Assembly (NCBI GenBank): GCA_016706225.1
Contig: JADJKB010000010.1
Location: 62,001-126,000, forward strand
Direction: 5' to 3'
Length of the DNA: 64,000 nt
Source: Myxococcales bacterium
GTDB taxonomy: Bacteria > Myxococcota_A > Polyangia > Polyangiales > Polyangiaceae
Part shown: positions 33,335 through 42,582 of the stretch, in pieces
Numbering within the stretch: the first letter of the stretch is position 1
How the letters are laid out: every line of letters begins with the position of its first letter
Made by a program: the position numbers and the translations under genes
The notes under the pieces: generated by a model
Database searches by the model: none
Seen by the model: the letters and a program-made list of their open reading frames with translations, nothing else
What the model was told of the DNA's origin: nothing

Positions 33335-33772
33335 TCAGGAACGTTTCTTTTTGGCTTTCGTTCCCCCGGTTCCACTCTTCTTCGCGGCGGCTGTCTTCTT
33401 CTTCGCCACGCGTTTGATCGCAGGCTCTGCCAGCGGTGCGGGCGCCGCTGCGGCGCTCGATTTGATCGTGTCGCGGCCGCGGCGTTTCTTGGACTCTGCG
33501 GCTCCTTTGGCACCGCGGATCTGCCGTTCCAGTTTGTCGATCACTCGATCGATCGATGCGTACATGTCTTCGCTCGCCTCTTTGGCCTCGAGGTGCGCGC
33601 CACCAGCCGAGATCCGCGTCTCGGCGATGTGTTTCAGCCGATCGATCGACAGGGTCACCTTCGCCGTCATGGGCTGACGCAGGAACTTCTGGAGCTTTGC
33701 GACCTTGTCGTTCGCGTAGGTCTTGATCGCTCCACTGGTCGCCATGTGCCGGAAAGTGATGCTGATGTTCAA
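33335..33772 (-). CDS. hpf: Ribosome hibernation promoting factor (HPF/YfiA family)
   Basis: 145 residues from TTG 33772. This start gives NISITFRHMATSGAIKTYAND, the standard family N-terminus, and has an excellent Shine-Dalgarno (AGGAGG, 7 nt upstream), so I prefer it over the inner ATG. The S30AE domain covers residues 1-95. Instead of the dimerisation domain of long HPF, the last 50 residues are Lys/Ala/Arg-rich (KKKTAAAKKSGTGGTKAKKK) and are probably disordered and RNA-binding. The protein binds the 30S decoding region in stationary phase. It has its own promoter at 33794-33822. Confidence 0.92.
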   Translation of the reverse strand: MNISITFRHMATSGAIKTYANDKVAKLQKFLRQPMTAKVTLSIDRLKHIAETRISAGGAHLEAKEASEDMYASIDRVIDKLERQIRGAKGAAESKKRRGRDTIKSSAAAAPAPLAEPAIKRVAKKKTAAAKKSGTGGTKAKKKRS

Positions 33773-33793
33773 AGGTGGCCTCCTGATCCATAC

Positions 33794-33822
33794 TCTATAG
33801 GACGTCCGGCAAACCGCGACAA
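33794..33822 (-). promoter_or_regulatory. Predicted sigma-70 promoter of hpf
   Basis: On the minus strand TTGTCG (33817-33822), a 17-nt spacer and TATAGA (33794-33799) predict a leader of about 15 nt that just includes the AGGAGG ribosome site. It lies between rpoN and hpf, so hpf-ptsN-hprK-rapZ-ptsHI can be expressed apart from rpoN. Confidence 0.6.
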
Positions 33823-33907
33823 CGATGTCGGGCGGAGGAGAGTGGGCCGGCGTCGGCACGTCCGCTCGGGAGCGCCCGGCCGCGGGGCGGCTGCGCTGAA
33901 ATTGCGG

Positions 33908-33932
33908 CAGGGGCGAGCGGAGTGAACCCCTG
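33908..33932 (-). terminator. Hairpin after rpoN
   Basis: CAGGGG (33908-33913) pairs with CCCCTG (33927-33932) over a 13-nt loop, 12 bp after the rpoN stop. No U-tract follows on the minus strand. It may attenuate read-through or be chance in this GC-rich interval. Confidence 0.3.
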
Positions 33933-33944
33933 GTGGGGCCTCGA

Positions 33945-35441
<1,497 letters not shown>

Positions 35442-35543
35442 GATTTTTTCGCGCGAAGTGGGCCGACGGGAACTCGGTCGCTTGGAAGTCTAGCAGGTCA
35501 CGGCAAAAAGCGGGCCCACCAAAAATCTCGGTCGTCCGCCGAC

Positions 35544-36269
35544 TCACCCGAGGTACCGGCGTCGAACGGCCGGGTGCTCCAAAAACGCGCTCGGTGTCGT
35601 GTCCGCCTCGATGCGGCCATCCAGCAGGAGCAGCACCCGGTCGCAGAAACGCAGGGCCTCGCTGACCCGGTGATCGGCCACCAGGACCGCCATGCCCTCA
35701 GCCGCGCGGGCGCGCAAGATCCGGCCAATTCGCTGGGCGCCGCTCGGATCCACGCCGGTGAGCGGCTCGTCGGAGAGCAGCACTTGGGGCTCGGCCACGA
35801 GCGCCCGTGCCAGCTCCAGGCGACGTCGCTCTCCACCGGAGAGCTTCCCGGCGGCGACGTCGATGCGCTCCGCCAGATCCACCTCCGCCGCGCGCTCCTC
35901 CGGCGGTCGCGCCGGCACCCGCGCGGCACGCTCGAAGCTGCGCAGGTTGTCCCGCACACTGAGCTCGAACAACACGCTCGCGGTCTGCGGCACGTACCCC
36001 AACCCCAGGCGGGCCCGCTTCCACAGCGGCAGCCTCCCCAGCTCGCGTCCAGCGAGCTGAACCGAACCACTCGCCGGCGCGAGCTCACCGCACAGCGTCT
36101 TGAAGAGTGTGCTCTTGCCGGCGCCGCTCGGCCCGAGCACGCCCACGATCTCGCCTCGCGCAACACTCAGCGAGACCCCGCGCAAGATCTCCACCCCGCC
36201 CAGCGAAACTCGAAGTTCGTCGGTGCTGAGCACGGGCAGCTCGGTCTCACTCACGGTCGACCCGAGCAT
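35544..36269 (-). CDS. lptB: LPS export ABC transporter ATPase LptB
   Basis: 241 residues. Walker A GPSGAGKST lies near residue 49, the Q-loop is in GLGYVPQTASVL, the signature is KLSGGERRRLELARAL, and Walker B reads VLLSDEPLTGVDP, followed by the switch ADHRV. LptB normally has GGNGAGKTT and QxxSVF; here the same spacing holds with SVLFELSVRDNL, and the position between lptA and rpoN is the conserved one. It powers LptFG-driven extraction of LPS from the inner membrane. The family-level call is firm and the LptB name rests partly on context. Confidence 0.88.
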   Translation of the reverse strand: MLGSTVSETELPVLSTDELRVSLGGVEILRGVSLSVARGEIVGVLGPSGAGKSTLFKTLCGELAPASGSVQLAGRELGRLPLWKRARLGLGYVPQTASVLFELSVRDNLRSFERAARVPARPPEERAAEVDLAERIDVAAGKLSGGERRRLELARALVAEPQVLLSDEPLTGVDPSGAQRIGRILRARAAEGMAVLVADHRVSEALRFCDRVLLLLDGRIEADTTPSAFLEHPAVRRRYLG

Positions 36270-36350
36270 TCTGCCGCTCGCTCGGCGCTACAAGCGGAGA
36301 ACCCGCCGGCTGTACGGGAAGCGGCACCAAAACACCTGGCAACCCGGAGC

Positions 36351-36854
36351 TCAGCGCGCGGGGGGCTCGACCGGGATCGAACCCTTGACCTCTTTCAGCG
36401 TCAGCTTGCGGGTCGAGAGATCGATGGTCGCTTTGTCCGCCTCGACCCAGCCCTTGCCTCGTGCGAGGCGCACGCCCCCCGTCAGGGTCACCTCTCGTTT
36501 GGACAGATCGACCACGACCGAGCTGGCGGTCGCGTCGATGCCCTTTACCCGCGCTCGCACTCCGCCGCTGCCCTTGACCCAGCGCACTCGCGGCGCCTGG
36601 TCGTAGCGGATCTCGACCTTCGGGCAGGTGACGGTCAGCTCACCGAGCTTCGCCTCCACGTTGCCTTCGAGCAGCGCGTTGCCCTTGTCGATGTCCACGT
36701 CGAGTTTGTCGGCGCGTAGCTCGAGTTTCTCGCCCTCCACCACCGCCAAGGGCCCCGCGCTGGCGGGCGTGGCGACCACGCCGGCCGTCGCGAGCGCCGC
36801 CACAAACGCCACGCCAAAGAGCGCGGCACGGAGGGGGCGGGAGCGAAACTTCAC
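36351..36854 (-). CDS. lptA: LPS transport periplasmic protein LptA (OstA-like)
   Basis: 167 residues. The signal peptide MKFRSRPLRAALFGVAFVAA ends near TPASA-GPL (residue 33). The mature OstA-like domain repeats beta-jellyroll strands: EKLELRADKLDVDIDKGNAL, LEGNVEAKLGELTVTCPKVE, SSVVVDLSKREVTLTGGVRL and WVEADKATIDLSTRKLTLKE. LptA bridges LptC and LptD in the periplasm. lptB follows 81 bp downstream. No lptC is adjacent upstream; that position is taken by the dynamin-like gene. Confidence 0.88.
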   Translation of the reverse strand: MKFRSRPLRAALFGVAFVAALATAGVVATPASAGPLAVVEGEKLELRADKLDVDIDKGNALLEGNVEAKLGELTVTCPKVEIRYDQAPRVRWVKGSGGVRARVKGIDATASSVVVDLSKREVTLTGGVRLARGKGWVEADKATIDLSTRKLTLKEVKGSIPVEPPAR

Positions 36855-36897
36855 GCTAAAATCCTAGCATGATCGACGAGACCAGGCCGGCGGCCAT

Positions 36898-39423
36898 TCA
36901 ATCCGAAAGCACTGCGCACAATGTACGTGCGCGTGCGGCCATCGCCGGAGGCGCCGGAATCATCAGGTCGCGCCGTCCTTCGCCGAGCGCCTCCGCCGCC
37001 TCGTCGGCGAGCAGCCGGCCGAGATCGGTCATGACGGCCGTCAACTCGTCCGCGTTCCCGCGGTCGCCGTCGCCGAGCGCGGCCGACAAGGCCGGCACGG
37101 CCATCGCGGCCGACAGCGCGCCCACCCGCGCCACGAGCGCGCGGTCGAAGGTCGGAGCGCGCCCCTCGGCGAGCGAGAAGGTCTCTCTCACCGCGGCCGC
37201 CAGCTGCGAGGCGAGCAGCGTGCGAGCCCGCCGCTGGACGAAGCGACGCGCGGCGGGATCCTCGACCATGGCCGCAACCCGCCGGGTGTCTTCCACGAAG
37301 CGCTCGACCGCCGCCCGGGACTTCGTCTCGAGCTCGCCCAGCAGCCGTTCCGGCTCGGACTCGAGCTCGAGCTCCGCCGCCTCGAGTTGGTCTCGCAGCA
37401 GAGCGACGGCCGCGGCGCCGGCTTGCTGCTCGTCGACGAGCCGCTCGGCGCCTGACGCCAGCCGTCTTGCGATGTCGAGGCAGCGCCGCTCGAGCACGCG
37501 ATGTTTCAGCTGAGTGCTGCGCCCGACGACGACGCGCTCGACCAGGGCCTCGACCTCGGCGAACCGCGACGCCGCGAGCGCGCGTTCATCGCCGAGCTTG
37601 CCCTCGAGGGCGAGCCGCGCCGAGAACGCCACGACCGCGCCCTCGGGGGTTACCTGCGCGTCGGCGAGCCCGGCAGCTATGTGCTCGAGCGCGGCGCTGA
37701 GCTTGGCCTCGGCCTCCAGCCCGGAACCCAGACGATCGAGCTTGTTGAGCAAGATCACGAGCGGCAGCCCCTGCGCCTGGATCTCTTCGAGTACCAGCCG
37801 CTCGCTCTGCTTCAGCGGTTGGGTCACGTCGAGCAACCACAAGGCGACATGAGCCTCTTGAAACGCCGCGCGCGCCGTCACCGCGTGGGCCGAGTCGAGG
37901 GCGTTGAAGCCAGGCGTGTCCGTGAGCTCGAGCTTGCGCAGGAGCTCGAGCGGTGCGTACAGGGTCACGCTTTGAACCTGCTCCGCCGGCACCTCGCCGA
38001 GGGCTCTCTTCAGCTCTGCGTGCGGCACCACACGGTCCGGTGACCCGTCTCGCTGCTCGATACGCGCAAACCGATCCGGCGCCCAGACCAGGTGGTTCAG
38101 CGTCGCGGTGGTCGGCAACACGCCCACCGGTGCAACGCTCTCTCCGAGCAATGCGTTGATCAGGGAAGACTTTCCCGCGTTGAACTCCCCAACGATTGCC
38201 ACGCGTAGCGGGCGGGCCAGCGCGGCGACGATCCCCGCGATTTCACCGGACAGCTCGGGGAGGGACAGCGCCCGGGCCAGGCGCTCGAGCTCCGCTGTGA
38301 GCGAAGGGAAATCGGGTGACCCATGCTCGGGCAACCACGCGGCGTAGAGCTCGCGCCGAAGCGTCTCTCCGAAGCGTGATTCCCCCGCGGCGTCCAGCGC
38401 GGCGAGTCGAGCGGATGCGTCGTCGGTCGCGAGTGCGGCCGAGAGTGCCCGCGCTTCTCGAGATAGCAAGGCTACGTCGCCCATGAGCTGCACGGCATCG
38501 CGGAGCGCCGAGCGATCTTCGTGCTCGATGGCGAGGGCGAGATAACGCTCGATCACCCTCGGGTCCCCCGCTCGCGCCGCTTCGCGCAGCGACGCGAGGG
38601 CCTCGGCGAGCGAGCCCCGCGCCAGGGCAAAGGCGGTCCTGAGCAGCGGCTCTCCGGCCAGGCCCACGTCCGCGACGACCACCGCGAGTTTGTCGCGCTG
38701 CGCTTCGTCCGCCCGGCGAGCGACGAAGTCGGCCAGCGCCGGGACCACTCCCGGAGCCTCCGTGAGCAGCGCCCGCACCCAAGCCGAGAGTGAGATGGCA
38801 GGCGAATCCAGCGCGAGGTGGCGGGCACGAATCAGCCAGCCTCGAGCGTCGAGCACTGCCGGGGGCTCGAGGCGTTCACCGAGCTCGCGCGCCAAGCGCG
38901 CTTCCCCAGCATCGAGGGCCAGCTCCAAACGGCGCCAGGTTGCCGCCTGGGAGCGGCGGCCCTGCAGGCTGAGCTGACTCAGCCAGCGCTCGGCGCGAGC
39001 GGCGTCGCCGCGGAAGCGGTCCCGATCTGCCAGCCAGAGCCGCGCCCCATCGGCTGCCTCCGTGGGCTCTCTCAGCTCGGCCGCGCGAAACAGATCCGGC
39101 TCGGGGGACTCGCCCAGACGATGACGCGCCTGTGCCAACCGAAACCAGACGTCGGCGCGAAACGGCAACTCGCGACTCAATCGTTCCAGCGCCTCCACGA
39201 CCTCGTGGTCGAGCAACGAAGCCTCTGCGGCGTTCGCCCATAGCAGAAGACCGATGCGCGACCGCGGCATGTCTTCGAGCAGGTCGAGCGCTCGTGCGCG
39301 AGCGTCCCACGCGCGGCCTTGCGCCAGGGCGCGCTCGGCTTCGAGCCGTTGCCCCTCGGCACCTCGCGCCAAGATCTCGACGCGAGACAGCCAGTCTGCC
39401 AGTTGGTCGGTCAGCCGCGCCAT
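36898..39423 (-). CDS. Dynamin-like GTPase with long N-terminal helical (TPR-like) domain
   Basis: 841 residues from ATG 39423. The first 400 or so residues are Ala/Leu/Arg-rich helices with TPR-like spacing (LPFRADVWFRLAQARHRLGE, RDRFRGDAARAERWLSQLSL). The GTPase domain starts LRVAIVGEFNAGKSSLINAL (P-loop near 410), with PTTATLNHL as G2, ELTDTPGFNAL near 501 as G3 and LLNKLDRLG near 557 as G4. The C-terminal 220 residues are helical and charged, as in bacterial dynamin-like stalks. Family members bind and remodel membranes; the cargo here is unknown. TAGACT lies 7 nt before the ATG and TGGAG may serve as a ribosome site. It is divergent from the kinase gene with only 31 bp between the start codons. 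Confidence 0.82.
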   Translation of the reverse strand: MARLTDQLADWLSRVEILARGAEGQRLEAERALAQGRAWDARARALDLLEDMPRSRIGLLLWANAAEASLLDHEVVEALERLSRELPFRADVWFRLAQARHRLGESPEPDLFRAAELREPTEAADGARLWLADRDRFRGDAARAERWLSQLSLQGRRSQAATWRRLELALDAGEARLARELGERLEPPAVLDARGWLIRARHLALDSPAISLSAWVRALLTEAPGVVPALADFVARRADEAQRDKLAVVVADVGLAGEPLLRTAFALARGSLAEALASLREAARAGDPRVIERYLALAIEHEDRSALRDAVQLMGDVALLSREARALSAALATDDASARLAALDAAGESRFGETLRRELYAAWLPEHGSPDFPSLTAELERLARALSLPELSGEIAGIVAALARPLRVAIVGEFNAGKSSLINALLGESVAPVGVLPTTATLNHLVWAPDRFARIEQRDGSPDRVVPHAELKRALGEVPAEQVQSVTLYAPLELLRKLELTDTPGFNALDSAHAVTARAAFQEAHVALWLLDVTQPLKQSERLVLEEIQAQGLPLVILLNKLDRLGSGLEAEAKLSAALEHIAAGLADAQVTPEGAVVAFSARLALEGKLGDERALAASRFAEVEALVERVVVGRSTQLKHRVLERRCLDIARRLASGAERLVDEQQAGAAAVALLRDQLEAAELELESEPERLLGELETKSRAAVERFVEDTRRVAAMVEDPAARRFVQRRARTLLASQLAAAVRETFSLAEGRAPTFDRALVARVGALSAAMAVPALSAALGDGDRGNADELTAVMTDLGRLLADEAAEALGEGRRDLMIPAPPAMAARARTLCAVLSD

Positions 39424-39454
39424 CCGCTCCAGTCTATCTGCTACTCTCGCTCGG
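39424..39454. promoter_or_regulatory. Overlapping divergent promoter region of the dynamin-like and kinase genes
   Basis: Within 31 bp the minus strand carries TAGACT (39431-39436) 7 nt before ATG 39423 and the plus strand carries TACTCT (39442-39447) 7 nt before GTG 39455. Each -35 would fall inside the coding region of the opposite gene, so the two promoters interlock and could exclude each other. Confidence 0.4.
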
Positions 39455-41116
39455 GTGCGAAGGGTCGGTGCCAGGGGGAACACCACGGCGTCGCGCGTGA
39501 AGACGCTGCTGCTGCATGCCGAGGCCCGCCACGGGCCGAAGGCGGCCGACGAGCTCCTGGGCGTGGTCGGCCTGGAGCGTGAGTATCTCGAGGATGAGGG
39601 GCGGGCCCTCTCCCGAGATCTGTGGCTGAGCGCGCTCGAGGCGTTTGCGGCGCGTTACGGCCGAGACGAGCTGCTCTGCACGACCGAGAGTGTGGTCCAC
39701 CCCGAGAACCTCGGTGTCTGGACCCGCGTCGTGCGGGGGGCGACCTCCCCGGAGGCGGCGTACCGGCAGCTCGACCAGCAGGGCGGTGAAGACGTGATGA
39801 CCGAACGCTGGGTCACGCTCGAGTCCTCGCCCACCGGCTGGCGCGGCATGGTGCCGGTGCATCCCGAGAGCGAGCTCGAAACGAGTGGCCTGCCGAGCCT
39901 GGCGCGCGCGGCCGAGCTCGCTGCCTTGCCGCTGCTCTTCGGTCGAGCCCCCGCGCGGGTGTCCGTGCGCGGCAACACCGAGGACGCAATGATTGAGCTC
40001 GAGGCAACCTGGTCCGACGAACCCCGTGCGCGGCTCGGCCGGTCGGCGGCGATTGGCGCCGCGGTGGCTGGCGTCGGAGGGCTCGGACTCGGCCTCACAC
40101 CGAGCCTGGCGCTGACTGCCGTCGGCGTGAGCGCGCTCGTGAGTGCCGGGCTGGACGCGCTGCGTGGTTTCGAGCTGCGACGGCGAGCCATTCAGAGCCA
40201 GCAGTCGCGGCGCATCTCCCTGCTCGAGCGCGCGTCGAGCCTGCGGGAGCTGCGCGAACGGCAGCTCGATGTCTTCCGCGCCGGCTCGGTCGTAGCCGCG
40301 AAATATCGACTCGAACGCCGCTTGGGCGCGGGGGGGATCGGCACTATCTGGGAGGCCATCCGGCTCGGCGACCGAGAACACGTCGCCATCAAGCTGCTCA
40401 AGGCGTCAGTCGCCCACGATTCGGTGGTGGCCGACCGGCTGCGGCTCGAAGCCGCAGCGCTGGGGCTCGCCTGGCACCCGAACGTCGTCGAGATCCTGGA
40501 CGAGGGTCACTTGCCCGACGGCAGCTGTTTCCTGGTCATGGAGCGCCTCGAAGGGGAGAGCCTCGAGCAGCGCCTGACCCGGACGACCACCCTCGAGGCC
40601 GATGCGCTCCTGCCGATTGCCCTCGAGATCTGCGACGCACTCGCCGCCGTGCACGCGGCGGGGATCGTGCATCGTGACCTCAAACCCAGCAACGTGTTCC
40701 TGGCTCGTATCGGCTCGGCCGAACGCGTCAAGTTGCTCGACTTCGGCATCGCTCGTGTGGAGTGGGCGGAGACACGATTGACGTTGAGCGGCGTGCCCTT
40801 GGGCACCGCCGGCTACATGTCACCGGAGCAGGAGCACGGACAAACGGTCGACGGGCGGAGTGATCTCTACGCTCTCGGCGCGCTGCTCTATCGCTGTCTC
40901 ACCGGCAAGCGCCCCGAAGCGGAATTGGCCGAGCAGCTCGACCGACTCGACGACGACTCGGGCGTACGCAGGCTGCTGCCCGAGGCCTGGCGGGCCATCA
41001 TCAAGCGCGCGGCCGCGCCGTTTGCCCCCGATCGTCACGCCGACGCCCGAGCCATGCGTGAAGCGCTCAGCGCCACCTCGGCTCACGGGGACGAACTGCG
41101 CCGCAGCACACGATAA
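39455..41116 (+). CDS. Membrane Ser/Thr protein kinase with N-terminal sensory-like domain
   Basis: 553 residues from GTG 39455; GTG 39497 is a possible later start. Residues 10-180 form an unassigned alpha/beta domain with HAEARHGPKAADELLGVVGL and NLGVWTRVVRGATSPEAAYR. A Gly/Ala/Leu-rich hydrophobic hairpin spans about 195-232. A helical stretch leads into the kinase: GAGGIGTIWEA nucleotide loop near 288, VAIKLLKA with the catalytic Lys, HRDLKPSN near 405, DFGIAR near 428 and GTAGYMSPEQ. All Hanks motifs are intact, so it should be active. Its 3' end overlaps the convergent gene at 41083 by 34 bp. Confidence 0.88.
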   Translation: MRRVGARGNTTASRVKTLLLHAEARHGPKAADELLGVVGLEREYLEDEGRALSRDLWLSALEAFAARYGRDELLCTTESVVHPENLGVWTRVVRGATSPEAAYRQLDQQGGEDVMTERWVTLESSPTGWRGMVPVHPESELETSGLPSLARAAELAALPLLFGRAPARVSVRGNTEDAMIELEATWSDEPRARLGRSAAIGAAVAGVGGLGLGLTPSLALTAVGVSALVSAGLDALRGFELRRRAIQSQQSRRISLLERASSLRELRERQLDVFRAGSVVAAKYRLERRLGAGGIGTIWEAIRLGDREHVAIKLLKASVAHDSVVADRLRLEAAALGLAWHPNVVEILDEGHLPDGSCFLVMERLEGESLEQRLTRTTTLEADALLPIALEICDALAAVHAAGIVHRDLKPSNVFLARIGSAERVKLLDFGIARVEWAETRLTLSGVPLGTAGYMSPEQEHGQTVDGRSDLYALGALLYRCLTGKRPEAELAEQLDRLDDDSGVRRLLPEAWRAIIKRAAAPFAPDRHADARAMREALSATSAHGDELRRSTR

Positions 41117-42474
41117 CGGAGCGAGCTGCCCGAGAGCGGCAGCTGCTCCTGCTCGACGAAGCCCGCGGCGAGGGCGAGCCCGAACAAGCGCGCGTCGTTC
41201 TGCCGATACCAGCCGGCGCTCCGGCCGTCCCAGAGTGCCACGACCGCGTCGACGCCCTCGTGCTCGAGGAAACCGTCAGCTAGACGTTTGGACGTATGCC
41301 CACCGGGCAGCCGCGCAATTTTAGGATCGGTGACGCCAGCGACGTCGACGACGTGGGCACCGGTGGCCACCCCAACCCAGCCGGCGTCCAGCGTGGCGAT
41401 GCGGCGAGCGCCCGCGAGCGCGCTCCGTCCCCGTGTCTGGAGCTCGAGCCGTTGGGCGTACACGTGGCGTGAGGCGGGCCCCACGTCGCGCGCGAGCAGG
41501 GCGCTGGCCGCGAGCGCGAGCAGCAGGCGCAGCGACGTCGCCCAGAGCGGTGCGCGCTCGGCCAGAGCAGCCCCTACCCACACACACGCCGGCAGCACCG
41601 GCACGAGCAGGCGAAACGACGGCATCCAACCGCCGCCGGCGAGCGCGACCGCGGCGAAGTGGGTGAGCACGGACAACCCCACGACCATTTCATGCGGAGG
41701 CAGCGCGCGCGCGGTGCGCGGGGCGAGCAGGAGCAGCGGCAAGCCGCTGAGCAGGAAGGCGCCGAGTGCATAGCGCAAGCCGTCGTCCAGACTCGCGGGC
41801 TTCGCCAGAACCGCCAGTGGCATGGCCATGCCGAAGGTCGCCGCGCGTACGAGCGCCACGACGAGCGCGGGTAACGTGGCAAGCGCGAGTCCGACCAGTC
41901 CGGGCCCCGGTCGCCGCTCCCGCGAGAGCGCCACACCGACCGAGAGCACCATCGCCCACGGCAACAGCTCCGGGCGCCACGCCGCAGCAAGACCCGCGAA
42001 GACTGGCGCGAAACGCGCGCGTCCGAGGGCGAGCGTCGCAAGCAGCGTGACCAACCCGGTTTCCATGCCGGAGCTGGCCCAGGCGCCCAGCGGTACGGAC
42101 ACACCCGCGACCAGGAGCGGAGAGAAGCGTGCGATCCGCCGGCCGCTCAGCCCGATTTGGCTCCCGAGCCAGGCCGCCGCCGCGAGCCAAGCCACCGCGC
42201 CCGTGACCCGCGCGAACGCGAGCGCCGCCTGCGGGCTGGTCCCGGCACCAATCGCCATCAGGTGCGCGAACCCGAGCGGGGTCACCGCGTCGACGCTCGG
42301 ACCGTCTGGGTTGAACCGCGAACCGAGCCCGAGGGCGATGTGATGCGCAACTCGGGCGGTGATCAGCGCGTCATCCACGGTGAAACCGCGCAAGAAGAGC
42401 AGCGGAACACCGGCAGCCAGGAGCCCGAGGGCGAGTCCGATCCGGGCGCCCCGGCTCCAAGTTTGCTGCGCCAT
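41083..42474 (-). CDS. Polytopic membrane protein, GT-C glycosyltransferase-like
   Basis: 463 residues from ATG 42474. About nine or ten hydrophobic segments cover residues 10-330. The first extracytoplasmic loop carries RGFTVDDALITARVAHHIAL, with the double Asp typical of GT-C enzymes using lipid-phosphate sugar donors, followed by GSRFNPDGPSVDAVTPLGF. The C-terminal 130 residues are soluble, with GVTDPKIARLPGGHTSKRLA. The arrangement resembles mycobacterial arabinosyltransferases and related hypothetical proteins. Donor and acceptor are unknown. It lies back-to-front with the kinase and divergent from the propeller gene. Confidence 0.65.
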   Translation of the reverse strand: MAQQTWSRGARIGLALGLLAAGVPLLFLRGFTVDDALITARVAHHIALGLGSRFNPDGPSVDAVTPLGFAHLMAIGAGTSPQAALAFARVTGAVAWLAAAAWLGSQIGLSGRRIARFSPLLVAGVSVPLGAWASSGMETGLVTLLATLALGRARFAPVFAGLAAAWRPELLPWAMVLSVGVALSRERRPGPGLVGLALATLPALVVALVRAATFGMAMPLAVLAKPASLDDGLRYALGAFLLSGLPLLLLAPRTARALPPHEMVVGLSVLTHFAAVALAGGGWMPSFRLLVPVLPACVWVGAALAERAPLWATSLRLLLALAASALLARDVGPASRHVYAQRLELQTRGRSALAGARRIATLDAGWVGVATGAHVVDVAGVTDPKIARLPGGHTSKRLADGFLEHEGVDAVVALWDGRSAGWYRQNDARLFGLALAAGFVEQEQLPLSGSSLRYRVLRRSSSP

Positions 42475-42582
42475 CGACCCCGACACGCCCCTAGCCCTGT
42501 CCACCGCCCCTGTCCAAAGTTCAGCAAAGCGACCGGAAAAGTTCGGGTTCCGCCTGAATGCTCCTTACGATTTCCCACACGA

